In this document: piece by piece, positions 9,444 through 17,549 of the stretch
Layout of the letters: each line of letters begins with the position of its first letter
How positions within the stretch are numbered: position 1 is the stretch's first letter
NCBI GenBank assembly: GCA_029262335.1
Contig: JAJCZQ010000050.1
Location: 1 to 54,735, forward strand
DNA from: Deltaproteobacteria bacterium
GTDB lineage: Bacteria > Desulfobacterota_D > UBA1144 > Nemesobacterales > JAJCZQ01
Reading direction: 5' to 3'
DNA: 54,735 bases
Translations under genes and position numbers: made by a program
The notes under the pieces: model-generated
The model's input: only the letters and a program-made list of their open reading frames with translations
Database searches by the model: none
What the model was told of the DNA's origin: nothing

Positions 9444-9839
9444 ATGTCACTTGATGCTAAAGAATATACAAAAATGCTGGATGAATTTAAGAAAGGAAGA
9501 AAAGCTGCCGATTTCTTACTGGATTTTGCCGACCTGATAAAAGCAAACAGCGACCTTATAAACGGCGACACACAAAATTCTATTCAGAAAATTACAGATG
9601 CTGCAAATATTGTACATTCAAGCATAGAACAGCTCACCACATCTGTCAATGAAGACCTTAATAAAATACCGCTTGATGAACTTGAAATAAAAGATGCCGG
9701 GAAAAAACTGCTTCTTTACCAGGACAAACAGCACGTCATTCTCCATTGCCAGCAGCAGATGGCTAACCACCAGAAAGGTTCATACTGGTATAACTACTGG
9801 GAAGGCATTCTTAATAATGTTTTAAATATGGAAGATTAA
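9444..9839 (+). CDS. small helical protein of unknown function
   Basis: A 131-residue protein that I do not recognise. It is rich in Lys, Asp, Gln and Asn with heptad-like spacing, has no signal peptide or membrane segment, and looks mostly alpha-helical. The C-terminus has an aromatic patch (GSYWYNYWEGIL). A strong Shine-Dalgarno sequence, GGAGG, sits 8 bp before the ATG, so good translation is likely. It lies 58 bp after the DUF1460 gene on the same strand and converges on the LLM oxidoreductase gene, with only 4 bp between the stops. Confidence 0.75.
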   Translation: MSLDAKEYTKMLDEFKKGRKAADFLLDFADLIKANSDLINGDTQNSIQKITDAANIVHSSIEQLTTSVNEDLNKIPLDELEIKDAGKKLLLYQDKQHVILHCQQQMANHQKGSYWYNYWEGILNNVLNMED

Positions 9840-9843
9840 ATAC

Positions 9844-10743
9844 TTAATCCGCTTTATTTATTATTTCTTCCGAAATAGTTTCAATTAGACTGAAAGTCTC
9901 CGAATCACTTTCAGCCTCCGGGTCAAAAACCACATATTTAGCCCCGTTTTCTGCAAATTTATTTACTTCTGATCTAATATTTTCGATTGTCCCCTTAAAC
10001 ATATATGAAGGGTCATTATGTGTATCCACGGAGCTGTCATGTGCTTCTATCCTGACCCTGTTCCTGACAGAAAAACTAAAACTGTCCAGGTTAATTCCCT
10101 TTTCCAAACCATTTTGTTTAAGTTCACTTATACTTTCTGAATAATCTTCGGGACTGATCCAGGTGGGCTGCCATCCGGCAGCAAGTTCAAGAGCCCTTCT
10201 CATTGCCCGTTTACTGCTCCCGCCTACCCAGATTTCAGGGACTCTGTTTTCAAAAGGTTTAGGATAAAAACTAATATCAGAGTAATTGATATATTTCCCG
10301 GAGAATTCAGGATTATCATTTACCCAGAGTTCCCTGATAGCTTTTATATATTCATCTGTTAACTCACCCCTGTTTTCAAATTCGGCATTCAAACTGTCAA
10401 ACTCTTCTTTCAGCCAACCGGGTGCTACGCCCATTATTAACCTTCCCCCGGACAAAACATCCAGCGTGGCCGCCATTTTGGCAACAACCACAGGGTTCCT
10501 GTAGGGAAGGATTATGACACTTGTTCCAAGTTTGATGGTGTCTGTTACTGAGGCAATCGCAGCAAGCAGGATAAAAGGGTCGTAAAAAATTGTACTGAAT
10601 GAACCGGCGGCTTTATTTGGCATAACCACATGATCACTCACCCATACGGAATCAAAACCCAGAGATTCTGCTCTGACAGCAAGCTCAATATTAAATTCTA
10701 TACTGCAGTCCCTTCTTATTGGAAGACATAACCCATATTTCAT
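9844..10743 (-). CDS. LLM-class F420-type oxidoreductase (TIGR03619-like)
   Basis: A 299-residue luciferase-like monooxygenase/reductase with a TIM-barrel fold. Family features are the N-terminal KYGLCLPI, ESLGFDSVWVSDH, the strand IKLGTSVIILPYRNP and LSGGRLIMGVAPGW, then GGSSKRAMRRALE. This branch generally uses coenzyme F420 or FMN; the sequence alone does not say which, and no F420 biosynthesis genes are in the window. It starts 6 bp after the stop of the lipoprotein hydratase gene, so the two form an operon, which might hint at a shared substrate. Cytoplasmic, with no signal peptide. Confidence 0.88.
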   Translation of the reverse strand: MKYGLCLPIRRDCSIEFNIELAVRAESLGFDSVWVSDHVVMPNKAAGSFSTIFYDPFILLAAIASVTDTIKLGTSVIILPYRNPVVVAKMAATLDVLSGGRLIMGVAPGWLKEEFDSLNAEFENRGELTDEYIKAIRELWVNDNPEFSGKYINYSDISFYPKPFENRVPEIWVGGSSKRAMRRALELAAGWQPTWISPEDYSESISELKQNGLEKGINLDSFSFSVRNRVRIEAHDSSVDTHNDPSYMFKGTIENIRSEVNKFAENGAKYVVFDPEAESDSETFSLIETISEEIINKAD

Positions 10744-10749
10744 TGTCGT

Positions 10750-11580
10750 TTATCTCACTTTAAAATTTACTTTTCCAAGATGGCCATAATCAGCATCATA
10801 GTCCCCCACCCTGCCAATATTTATCTTGTTCATTGCACCGGTAATTAATACCTGCCCCGTATTTAATTCCCATCCATTTTCCAGCTGTTTATTAATAAGC
10901 CATAGAAGCAGTTCCTTCTGATAATCCATTGAATCCGTAATTGAAACACTGTTTATTGTATTTCCATCAAGCTTTAGTTTTATATCAATATTATCTGAGC
11001 CGTATTTTTTAAAATCATGCTCACTTCCCATTATAAACTTAGATGAACATATATTTGCCGCAACCACATCTACAAGTTTTGAATGGCTACGATTTTCAAA
11101 TCTTACATCAGGAAGCTCGACAACAGGTAGTATTGCTGAAATTTTTTTATCCAGTTCTTCAGTTTTTTTAAGAGGTTTTTTTATGTCTTCTTTTATTATG
11201 AAGCCCAGCTCTGTTTCTACCAGCATGGTAAAGTAGTCATAAAGTTTTAATTCAGAATTATTTCCCTGTTTACCTGAATGAAACAAAACGCCCGAAATAG
11301 GGCTGTCCACCAGCAATTCACTCTGTGCCTTCCTTGATGCAAGCCCTGTTTTAAATCCTGCAATTTCATTGTCACCTAAAATTAAATCAACATAATGTTT
11401 CTGAATTACATATGCGTCCTTCATCTGAAGTGATGGATTCGTCTCACTTACAAGTGGGACATGGCTCCCGCTTTGGAAAGAATCATGAATTGCTTTCGCA
11501 GCACTTTCATGTGGGGATAGTTCATGATTATTTCCCGTACAGGAAATAATAAACAAAATAATTAGCAGTCTTAATTTCAT
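10750..11580 (-). CDS. lipoprotein resembling 2-keto-4-pentenoate hydratase
   Basis: A 276-residue protein. The first 14 residues form a lipoprotein signal with lipobox IISC (Cys14). The rest (about 22-276) resembles MhpD/2-oxopent-4-enoate hydratase-type proteins of the FAH superfamily: the region starting AAKAIHDSF, then DAYVIQKHYV, GFKTGLASRKAQ, ETELGFII and an ending with GQVLITGAM. Family members normally work in the cytoplasm on meta-cleavage products, so a lipid anchor is odd. The metal-binding pattern seems partly kept (ETELGF). It could be a periplasmic enzyme or a binding protein. It is the first gene of a two-gene operon with the LLM oxidoreductase and is divergent from obgE. Confidence 0.78.
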   Translation of the reverse strand: MKLRLLIILFIISCTGNNHELSPHESAAKAIHDSFQSGSHVPLVSETNPSLQMKDAYVIQKHYVDLILGDNEIAGFKTGLASRKAQSELLVDSPISGVLFHSGKQGNNSELKLYDYFTMLVETELGFIIKEDIKKPLKKTEELDKKISAILPVVELPDVRFENRSHSKLVDVVAANICSSKFIMGSEHDFKKYGSDNIDIKLKLDGNTINSVSITDSMDYQKELLLWLINKQLENGWELNTGQVLITGAMNKINIGRVGDYDADYGHLGKVNFKVR

Positions 11581-11644
11581 AATACTATTGTTTAGTAGTA
11601 AATGTATTATAATACCTTTTTAAATTTCCTAATTTACAGAGAAA

Positions 11645-12688
11645 ATGTCTAATTTTATTGATGAAGCGCAAATATTTGTACAATCCGGCAAAGGCGGGGA
11701 CGGCTGCATCAGTTTCAGAAGGGAAAAATTTGTTCCCTTTGGTGGCCCAAATGGCGGGGACGGCGGTAAAGGCGGTGCCATAGTATTCATAACTAACCCC
11801 AATCTTAGTTCCCTCCAGGACTTCAGGTATAAAAAAGAATATAGGGCAAAAAACGGGGAAAATGGGCGGGGCAAAGACCAGCACGGTAAAGGTTCAGAAG
11901 ATCTATACATACCCGTACCTGTCGGAACGATAATAAGAGATGTGTCAACTGACGAAGTACTTTGTGATTTAAATAAAAACGGACAGGAATTCAGGCTTGC
12001 CGAAGGCGGTAACGGCGGAAAGGGTAATGCAAGGTTTAAAACTTCTACAAACCAGGCCCCAAGGATTGCGCATCCGGGGCAGGAAGGGAAAGAGTTTAAT
12101 CTCAAACTCGAACTAAAATTACTTGCGGATGTTGGCATAGTAGGTTTTCCGAATGCCGGCAAATCAACCCTGATATCAAAGATATCTGCGGCCAAGCCCA
12201 AGATAGCGGATTACCCTTTTACCACTATTATTCCAAACCTCGGGGTTGTTACCTATAGTGATGGCAAAACCTTTGTAATTGCAGATATACCGGGCATTAT
12301 CGAAGGTGCACATAAAGGTGCCGGGCTTGGCATAAAATTCCTTAAACATATTGAACGGACAAAACTCCTGGTCCATATGATAGATATATCTCAGCTGAAC
12401 GAACGTGACCCTGTCGATGACTATATTAAAATGAACAATGAAATGGATTCGTTCAGCAATGATCTCAAAGATAAACCGCAAATTGTTGTATTAAGTAAGA
12501 CAGATATAATCCAGGACGAAGAAAGTATTAAAAGGGTTGAAGACTATTTTGTAAATCTGGGTATAAATGTATTTAGAATTTCAGCAATTACAGGTGATGG
12601 TGTTTCGGCCCTTAAAGACGAAATAATCAGGAACCTTGAATTACTGACTCCCGAAACTACTGAAGATTTGGAATCTCCTTTTCCGTAG
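11645..12688 (+). CDS. obgE: GTPase Obg/CgtA
   Basis: An essential ribosome-assembly and stress GTPase of 347 residues. The glycine-rich Obg fold occupies about 1-158 (repeated GGDGGKGG-like motifs). The G domain has G1 GFPNAGKS at 167-174, G3 DIPG at 214-217 and G4 SKTD. The variable C-terminal extension is short, as in minimal Obg proteins. It acts in the cytoplasm on the 50S subunit. Upstream it is divergent from the hydratase operon. At the 3' end it overlaps the NTF2-like gene tail-to-tail by 32 bp. No strong Shine-Dalgarno sequence is visible. Confidence 0.97.
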   Translation: MSNFIDEAQIFVQSGKGGDGCISFRREKFVPFGGPNGGDGGKGGAIVFITNPNLSSLQDFRYKKEYRAKNGENGRGKDQHGKGSEDLYIPVPVGTIIRDVSTDEVLCDLNKNGQEFRLAEGGNGGKGNARFKTSTNQAPRIAHPGQEGKEFNLKLELKLLADVGIVGFPNAGKSTLISKISAAKPKIADYPFTTIIPNLGVVTYSDGKTFVIADIPGIIEGAHKGAGLGIKFLKHIERTKLLVHMIDISQLNERDPVDDYIKMNNEMDSFSNDLKDKPQIVVLSKTDIIQDEESIKRVEDYFVNLGINVFRISAITGDGVSALKDEIIRNLELLTPETTEDLESPFP

Positions 12689-13085
12689 GAGGCATAGGCA
12701 TGGGGGATGCATGATGAAGAACCATCCTCCAGGCAGAATCTTTATATTCAAAAATATTTGTAGTTTGTGCCAGGGTTATTACGACCTGTTCCCCAATTGT
12801 ATAACTCAGTTTTTCAGTGCAGTTGAGCCAAGCTGTATCATCTGAGACATCAATAAATACATTGGATATTTCAATATTGGTAAGGCCGCCGGCTTCAAAT
12901 ATATTTTTCCAGCTTTCCCTTACTTTTTCCCATCCATAAAGAAGAGGCCATCCGGGGTGGACACACTGCACATCATCACGCTGTATCCAGAGATCTTCCA
13001 TTAATGATAAATCAGAAGTGGTTAATGCATCATAAAACTTTTGATTTATTTCTTTTACTTCCTGCTGCATTTCTTCCATTTTCAT
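12657..13085 (-). CDS. NTF2-like (SnoaL/DUF4440-type) protein
   Basis: A small cone-fold protein of about 142 residues. Its N-terminal helix (EVKEINQKFYDALTTSDL), the VQCVHPGWPLLYGWEKVRESW segment and the later strands match NTF2-like proteins of the SnoaL_3/DUF4440 type. These bind or isomerise small hydrophobic ligands. ATG at 13085 is preferred over the upstream in-frame TTG at 13091. The 3' end overlaps the end of obgE on the opposite strand. The QueG gene lies upstream with its stop about 19 bp away, so they are likely co-transcribed. The ligand is unknown. Confidence 0.82.
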   Translation of the reverse strand: MKMEEMQQEVKEINQKFYDALTTSDLSLMEDLWIQRDDVQCVHPGWPLLYGWEKVRESWKNIFEAGGLTNIEISNVFIDVSDDTAWLNCTEKLSYTIGEQVVITLAQTTNIFEYKDSAWRMVLHHASPMPMPPTEKEIPNLQ

Positions 13086-13103
13086 AAGCAAAATTTTATA
13101 CCT

Positions 13104-14231
13104 TTATAAAATGTTAAGGACAAGTTTTAATTCTTCCACAACACCGGGATCCTTTTCATCACACAGCATATTATTTAAAATATCCTTATGTTTTATGCCG
13201 CTGATCTTAAATAGCGCCCATACTGCATGTTTTCTGATTAAAGGCTCATCATCATCCAGCAGTGTTAATACCTGGGCTTCAAAACTTTGATCTCCGCTGT
13301 TGCCGATTGCAACAAGGACGTTCCTTATAAGCCCCCTTCTTTTACTTCTTTTGATTGGACTACCTTTAAAAAGACTTGAGAACTGCTGCTGATCCAAACC
13401 TGCAATTGTTTTAAGCTCTGGTTCAGCCAGCCCTTCCCTTGGTAAAAAGGCCTTTTCAGTTACCTTTTCGGCTTTATTATTCCAGGGGCAGACATCCTGG
13501 CATATATCACAACCAAAAATATTATTTCCCATATCTTCCCTGTATTCAACGGGGATTGCTTCTTTATTTTCAATTGTTAGAAATGAAATACATTTTGATG
13601 AATCAAGCACATAAGGGCTTGTAATTGCATCCGTAGGACAGCTGTCTATACACTTTGTACACGTACCGCAGCGTTCTGCAGCCTCGCTGTCATAATCCAG
13701 CTCTATGGTTGTTATTAACTCTCCTATTAAAAGCCATGAACCAATGTCCTGGTTAATCAGGCAGGTATTTTTACCAATCCACCCTATCCCGGAATACTTT
13801 GCATACATCCGTTCAAGTACCGGCCCGGTATCGACATAGACCCTGTCATTTTCATCAGTTGCGGCATTATCAGATACATAATCTTTTAAAACATTTAATT
13901 TTTCTTTTATTACTGAGTGATAATCATCTCCCCATGCATACCTTGCAATCCATCCCTTTCCCGGATCCTGCAATGAAGTGGAATAAGGGTGATCAGTGTT
14001 ATAATTTACAGCACATGAAATAACTGACCTTGCACCAGGAACCAGGTTTCTTACATCCTGCCTTTTTTCTTCATTTCTCGACATATAATCCATGCTGGCC
14101 TGATAACCTTTATTCAGCCATTTTTTATAATACTGGCTCTCAGGGTAATCACCTACGGGCGATATACCAATAAGGGTAAATCCAAGATTATAAGCTTTTT
14201 CTTTAATACTGTTAGTAAGATCCCTTGGCAT
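13104..14231 (-). CDS. queG: epoxyqueuosine reductase QueG
   Basis: The last step of queuosine tRNA modification: cobalamin- and Fe-S-dependent reduction of epoxyqueuosine. The 375-residue protein has the conserved VDTGPVLER with Asp134. Two ferredoxin-type cluster motifs are CGTCTKCIDSCP (Cys188/191/194/198) and CDICQDVCPWN (Cys241/244/248). The C-terminal 90 residues look like a HEAT-type helical repeat, as in the full-length family. The start ATG lies inside the 3' end of the KdsC-like gene (20-bp overlap), so translation is probably coupled. No other queuosine gene is in the window. Confidence 0.96.
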   Translation of the reverse strand: MPRDLTNSIKEKAYNLGFTLIGISPVGDYPESQYYKKWLNKGYQASMDYMSRNEEKRQDVRNLVPGARSVISCAVNYNTDHPYSTSLQDPGKGWIARYAWGDDYHSVIKEKLNVLKDYVSDNAATDENDRVYVDTGPVLERMYAKYSGIGWIGKNTCLINQDIGSWLLIGELITTIELDYDSEAAERCGTCTKCIDSCPTDAITSPYVLDSSKCISFLTIENKEAIPVEYREDMGNNIFGCDICQDVCPWNNKAEKVTEKAFLPREGLAEPELKTIAGLDQQQFSSLFKGSPIKRSKRRGLIRNVLVAIGNSGDQSFEAQVLTLLDDDEPLIRKHAVWALFKISGIKHKDILNNMLCDEKDPGVVEELKLVLNIL

Positions 14232-14694
14232 TGAATATCAGATTCCCTATCTCCTGGTAAGCATTAATTCCGCTGAAATTAGAGACATAATCGGACTCCA
14301 TTTTAAGTTCAAGGGGAGATGTTGCAGTTGAGGCAGAAAATTTTGAGAGGGCGGCAATTTCAATATCAGTATCTTCAGCACCAATAAGCAGTATATCTTT
14401 AAATGAATACTTACCTGCCAGCTTACTGAGCAGTTCTTTTTTTTTATCGCCTTTAACAATAATATGATTTATACCATGCTTTCGTGCTGATGATACCGGG
14501 ACTTTAGTGTTGGACCTGTATCCGAGCACTTCAATCCCTAAAGAATCCATATCGTGTTTAACCTGGTCTGTATCTCGTCCCCAGATTTGCCCATAATCAA
14601 ATTCATCAGAATTTTCACTGAATATCTTTAGGTTTATCAGCAGCAGTCTTACTGACCTTAATTTTTGTGTAATGTCTGTTCTCAGGACTAACAT
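14212..14694 (-). CDS. KdsC-like HAD protein lacking catalytic residues
   Basis: About 160 residues, collinear with KDO-8-phosphate phosphatase (KdsC) and related HAD proteins. The start RSVRLLLINLKIF replaces the usual LLLDVDGVLTDG. GIEVLGYRSNTK replaces the ITGRKS region, GINHIIVKGDKKKELLSKL matches the lysine-containing motif, and ILLIGAEDTD replaces IGDDLID. The nucleophile Asp, the second Asp and the Mg-binding Asp pair are thus Asn, Lys and Ala-Glu. It is likely a pseudo-enzyme. ATG at 14694 is preferred; an in-frame TTG at 14709 is possible. It overlaps queG by 20 bp. The homology is from motif alignment by eye. Confidence 0.7.
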   Translation of the reverse strand: MLVLRTDITQKLRSVRLLLINLKIFSENSDEFDYGQIWGRDTDQVKHDMDSLGIEVLGYRSNTKVPVSSARKHGINHIIVKGDKKKELLSKLAGKYSFKDILLIGAEDTDIEIAALSKFSASTATSPLELKMESDYVSNFSGINAYQEIGNLIFNAKGSY

Positions 14695-14775
14695 AATATT
14701 TATTCTCAACTATAATGCTCTAAATTGACTTAAGTGTTATGACAAAAATACACACCATATAACTAATTTCAATCA

Positions 14776-15477
14776 ATGATACCTTTAAGAGATACTACAA
14801 AATCAGGTTCCTTCCCTTTTGTTAACAGCGCATTTATTGCAATTAACATAGCTGTTTTTATATATGAAATCTGGATAACAGGTGACCAGCGTCTCTTTAT
14901 GTACAGGTTTGGACTGGTACCAGCAATTGTAACAACAGAACTGGAAATAGGTATTACAAACAGAATTTACCCATTTATTACATCAATGTTCCTCCATGCC
15001 GGGTGGATGCATATTATTGGTAATATGATTTTTCTTTTTATTTTTGGTGATAACATAGAAAACCGAATGGGGCATATCAGGTACCTGTTTTTTTATATCC
15101 TGACAGGAATCTGTGCCGCAATAATACAGTTCCTGATTAATACAAAATCAGTTATCCCGATTGTAGGTGCAAGTGGTGCTATCTCTGGAGTACTGGGTGC
15201 TTATCTTGTTTTTTTTCCCAGGTCCCGAATACTCACGGTGGTACCTATCCTGTTTTTCTTCAGGCTGATACACCTGCCTGCCACGGTTTTCATCTTCGTA
15301 TGGTTTTTAATCCAGTTTCTGGGTGGTATAAACTCAGCAGGCAGCGCCGGTGATGTGGGCGGTGTGGCTTTTTGGGCACATATTGGAGGCTTTGCAGCCG
15401 GATTAGTGCTGGCTCAGTATTTTGATAAGGAAAAAAGCTATAGGCAAAAAAGTTTTAACGGTTATTATAAAAATTAA
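14776..15477 (+). CDS. rhomboid-family intramembrane serine protease
   Basis: A 233-residue polytopic membrane protein with about six or seven TM segments. Rhomboid signatures are all present: FLHAGWMHIIGNMIFLFIFG (conserved His, Asn83), GASGAISGVLG with nucleophile Ser133, and AHIGGFAAG with His202. It therefore has a complete catalytic dyad and should cleave TM substrates in the inner membrane. The layout fits the common bacterial rhomboid near PFK genes; it is not obviously a rhombosortase. It is divergent from the KdsC-like gene. No Shine-Dalgarno sequence is visible before the ATG. The substrate is unknown. Confidence 0.93.
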   Translation: MIPLRDTTKSGSFPFVNSAFIAINIAVFIYEIWITGDQRLFMYRFGLVPAIVTTELEIGITNRIYPFITSMFLHAGWMHIIGNMIFLFIFGDNIENRMGHIRYLFFYILTGICAAIIQFLINTKSVIPIVGASGAISGVLGAYLVFFPRSRILTVVPILFFFRLIHLPATVFIFVWFLIQFLGGINSAGSAGDVGGVAFWAHIGGFAAGLVLAQYFDKEKSYRQKSFNGYYKN

Positions 15478-15513
15478 TTCGTAATTTTTAATCCCGCACA
15501 CAAAAAACTGCAT

Positions 15514-16764
15514 ATGGCTAAAGGAAAAGACAACATTGGTATAATCGCTGTTGGGGGTCCTGCTCCCGGTATAAATGCCGTTATAAGTGCCGCAACTATT
15601 GAAGCAGTAAACAGAGGGAAAAATGTAATCGGTATAATCGACGGATTCAGGTGGATTTCACGGGGCGACATCACCAAAGTTAAACATCTTACAATTAATA
15701 ATACTTCGAGGATACATACCCAGGGCGGGTCAATTATCGGAATATCAAGGGACAATCCCTTTGCCGATGAAAAGACACTCAAAAATACCATCAACTCTAT
15801 TAACCGACTTGGGATAAAATACCTTTTGACAATAGGCGGCGACGGGACAATGTACCTTGCAGGCAGGCTTGAAAAGGAGATGAAAGGCAAACTCAAAGTA
15901 GCTCATCTTCCTAAAACAATAGACAACAATCTGCCACTTCCTGATAACAATTCAACCTTTGGATTTGAGACTGCAAAACACATTGGCACCGAGATTGTCA
16001 GCTATCTGATGGAAGACGCAAAAACAACCAAAAGATGGTTTCTGGTTGTAACAATGGGCAGAAAGACAGGGCATCTTGCCATGGGAATCGGAAAATCAGC
16101 CGGTACCACCCTGACACTTATACCGGAAGAATTTAAAGAGAAGAAATTGCCGGTCAGAAAAATTATAAAATTAATGGAAGGTTCAATAATTAAACGACTA
16201 AATGAAGGCAGGGAATATGGCGTTGCAATAATAGCTGAAGGAATTACTGATAAAATTGATAAAAACGACATAGCTAAAGTGTCTGACCTTAAAAAAGATG
16301 CAATGGGCAGAACACGTTACTCGGAATTTAAACTTGCACCCTACTTAAAACATGAACTTGATAAAAGCCTGAACGAAAAAGGGATAAACCTTACAATAGT
16401 AGATAAAAGAATAGGATATGAACTCAGGTCAGCACCACCCATTCCCTTTGACCTTTGTTATACAAGGGACCTTGGTTACAGCGCTGTAAAGTATCTTCTA
16501 GATGGAGGAAGCGGTGCCTTAATATCAATATCAAACGGGCGGATGAGTCCTTTAAAGTTTGAATCATTACAAAATAAAAAAACAGGGGCTACCAATATTA
16601 GGTATGTTGATATAAATACAGAATCATTTGAAGTAGCTCAGAAATATATGATAAAACTGTCTCAGAATGATATTGACGATCCGAAATTGTTAAGAGAACT
16701 TGCAAAATTATCCGGCATGAAGAAAAATGATTTTCTTGAATACTTTAAAGAGGTTATAAAATAA
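15514..16764 (+). CDS. pfkA: 6-phosphofructokinase
   Basis: A 416-residue phosphofructokinase for the committed step of glycolysis. It shows GGPAPGINAVI, the substrate-binding TQGGSIIG, GGDGT at 108-112 and PKTIDN at 133-138 with the catalytic-type Asp137. The donor-site signals are mixed. Gly111 in GGDG is the ATP-type residue (PPi enzymes have GGDD), while Lys134 in PKTIDN is common to PPi and long ATP-dependent enzymes. Asn139 replaces the usual Asp after TIDN. ATP use is favoured but not certain. The stop codon overlaps the ATG of the small winged-helix gene (TAATG). Confidence 0.92.
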   Translation: MAKGKDNIGIIAVGGPAPGINAVISAATIEAVNRGKNVIGIIDGFRWISRGDITKVKHLTINNTSRIHTQGGSIIGISRDNPFADEKTLKNTINSINRLGIKYLLTIGGDGTMYLAGRLEKEMKGKLKVAHLPKTIDNNLPLPDNNSTFGFETAKHIGTEIVSYLMEDAKTTKRWFLVVTMGRKTGHLAMGIGKSAGTTLTLIPEEFKEKKLPVRKIIKLMEGSIIKRLNEGREYGVAIIAEGITDKIDKNDIAKVSDLKKDAMGRTRYSEFKLAPYLKHELDKSLNEKGINLTIVDKRIGYELRSAPPIPFDLCYTRDLGYSAVKYLLDGGSGALISISNGRMSPLKFESLQNKKTGATNIRYVDINTESFEVAQKYMIKLSQNDIDDPKLLRELAKLSGMKKNDFLEYFKEVIK

Positions 16765-16976
16765 TGAGCACAGATTCAGAATTAAATCCTGTAGATAATG
16801 CGGTATTGGAAAATATAAAAAAATACGGAAAAAAGATAAAAAAATATGAACTTTCGTACCTGATTAAGCGAGATATAGCCTGCTCCGACCTGGAGCTAAC
16901 AGATTCTTTGAGAAAACTTACCGAAACGGGAGTGATAAAGAAAACCGGGAACAAAGAATTCCTTATTAATTACTGA
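16764..16976 (+). CDS. small winged-helix-like protein
   Basis: A 70-residue basic protein. A predicted helix-turn-helix core (KKYELSYLIKRDIACSDLELTDSLRKLTETGVI) is followed by a short strand-like wing (KKTGNKEFLINY). This resembles compact winged-helix DNA- or RNA-binding folds; no exact family is recognised. Its ATG overlaps the PFK stop codon by 1 bp (TAATG), so it is probably made by translational coupling and tied to glycolytic gene expression. A T-rich tract follows, with no clear hairpin. Confidence 0.65.
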   Translation: MSTDSELNPVDNAVLENIKKYGKKIKKYELSYLIKRDIACSDLELTDSLRKLTETGVIKKTGNKEFLINY

Positions 16977-17047
16977 GTTATACCCCTTATTTTTTTAATC
17001 TATTTTTACTTAAACATTTTTTTCATTTTTTAGTTTATAACAATAGG

Positions 17048-17067
17048 CTATATAAATATTTATATAG
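17048..17067. promoter_or_regulatory. perfect 20-bp palindrome, candidate operator
   Basis: CTATATAAATATTTATATAG is its own exact reverse complement. It lies 40 bp before the ATG of the small HTH gene at 17107. An extended -10 element TGCTACAAT (17071-17079) sits 3 bp downstream. The palindrome therefore covers the -35/spacer region, where a bound dimer would block RNA polymerase. An autoregulatory operator for the 17107 gene is the simplest reading. Confidence 0.6.
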
Positions 17068-17070
17068 AAA

Positions 17071-17079
17071 TGCTACAAT
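17071..17079 (+). promoter_or_regulatory. extended -10 promoter element
   Basis: TGCTACAAT fits TGN-TAnAAT, an extended -10 that needs no strong -35. Transcription would start near 17086, giving a short leader with AAGGG about 9 bp before the ATG at 17107. Confidence 0.5.
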
Positions 17080-17106
17080 GGGTATTAGGAAAAAGGGTTA
17101 ATTGAA

Positions 17107-17397
17107 ATGTCTGAAATTAAAATATTGTCTGAAAACCTTAAAACAATCTCGGATGAAACTATTCTTTCAATTCTGGCTTACATAGCGCAGCACCAGGATG
17201 AAAAAATAACACTTATGGATATTGTTGGGTTTGTCGGGATGAGTCCGAGTACAATAAGAGATAAATATTTAAACGCACTTTGCAAGGCAGGGCTTGTACA
17301 AAAATACTATTTGAGAAATGAAACTGAATCATTCAGGTTAAATAAAACAAAACTGGGTGAAATATTTAGACTAATGAAATTAATAATAAATCCATAA
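17107..17397 (+). CDS. small HTH DNA-binding protein, probable autoregulator
   Basis: A 96-residue protein of winged-helix type. The segment after residue 30 (EKITLMDIVGFVGMSPSTIRDKYLNALCKAGLV) has a clear HTH pattern in which MSPSTIRDKYLNAL would be the recognition helix. A short wing (QKYYLRNETESFRLNKT) follows, then a C-terminal helix that could dimerise. I do not recognise a named family. A perfect 20-bp palindrome and extended -10 lie just upstream, suggesting autoregulation. An unusually long gene-free region follows it. Confidence 0.7.
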   Translation: MSEIKILSENLKTISDETILSILAYIAQHQDEKITLMDIVGFVGMSPSTIRDKYLNALCKAGLVQKYYLRNETESFRLNKTKLGEIFRLMKLIINP

Positions 17398-17549
17398 GAT
17401 GATATATTCCGTAAGTAAAAGCATAATGATTAATAATTAATTTATTAATAAATAACTATTTAGACTTGTATATTTAAAATATTTTACTATAATATAATTC
17501 CTAGACAAAATTTGTAACATATAACAAAATTTAAGGTTAATATAAAAAT

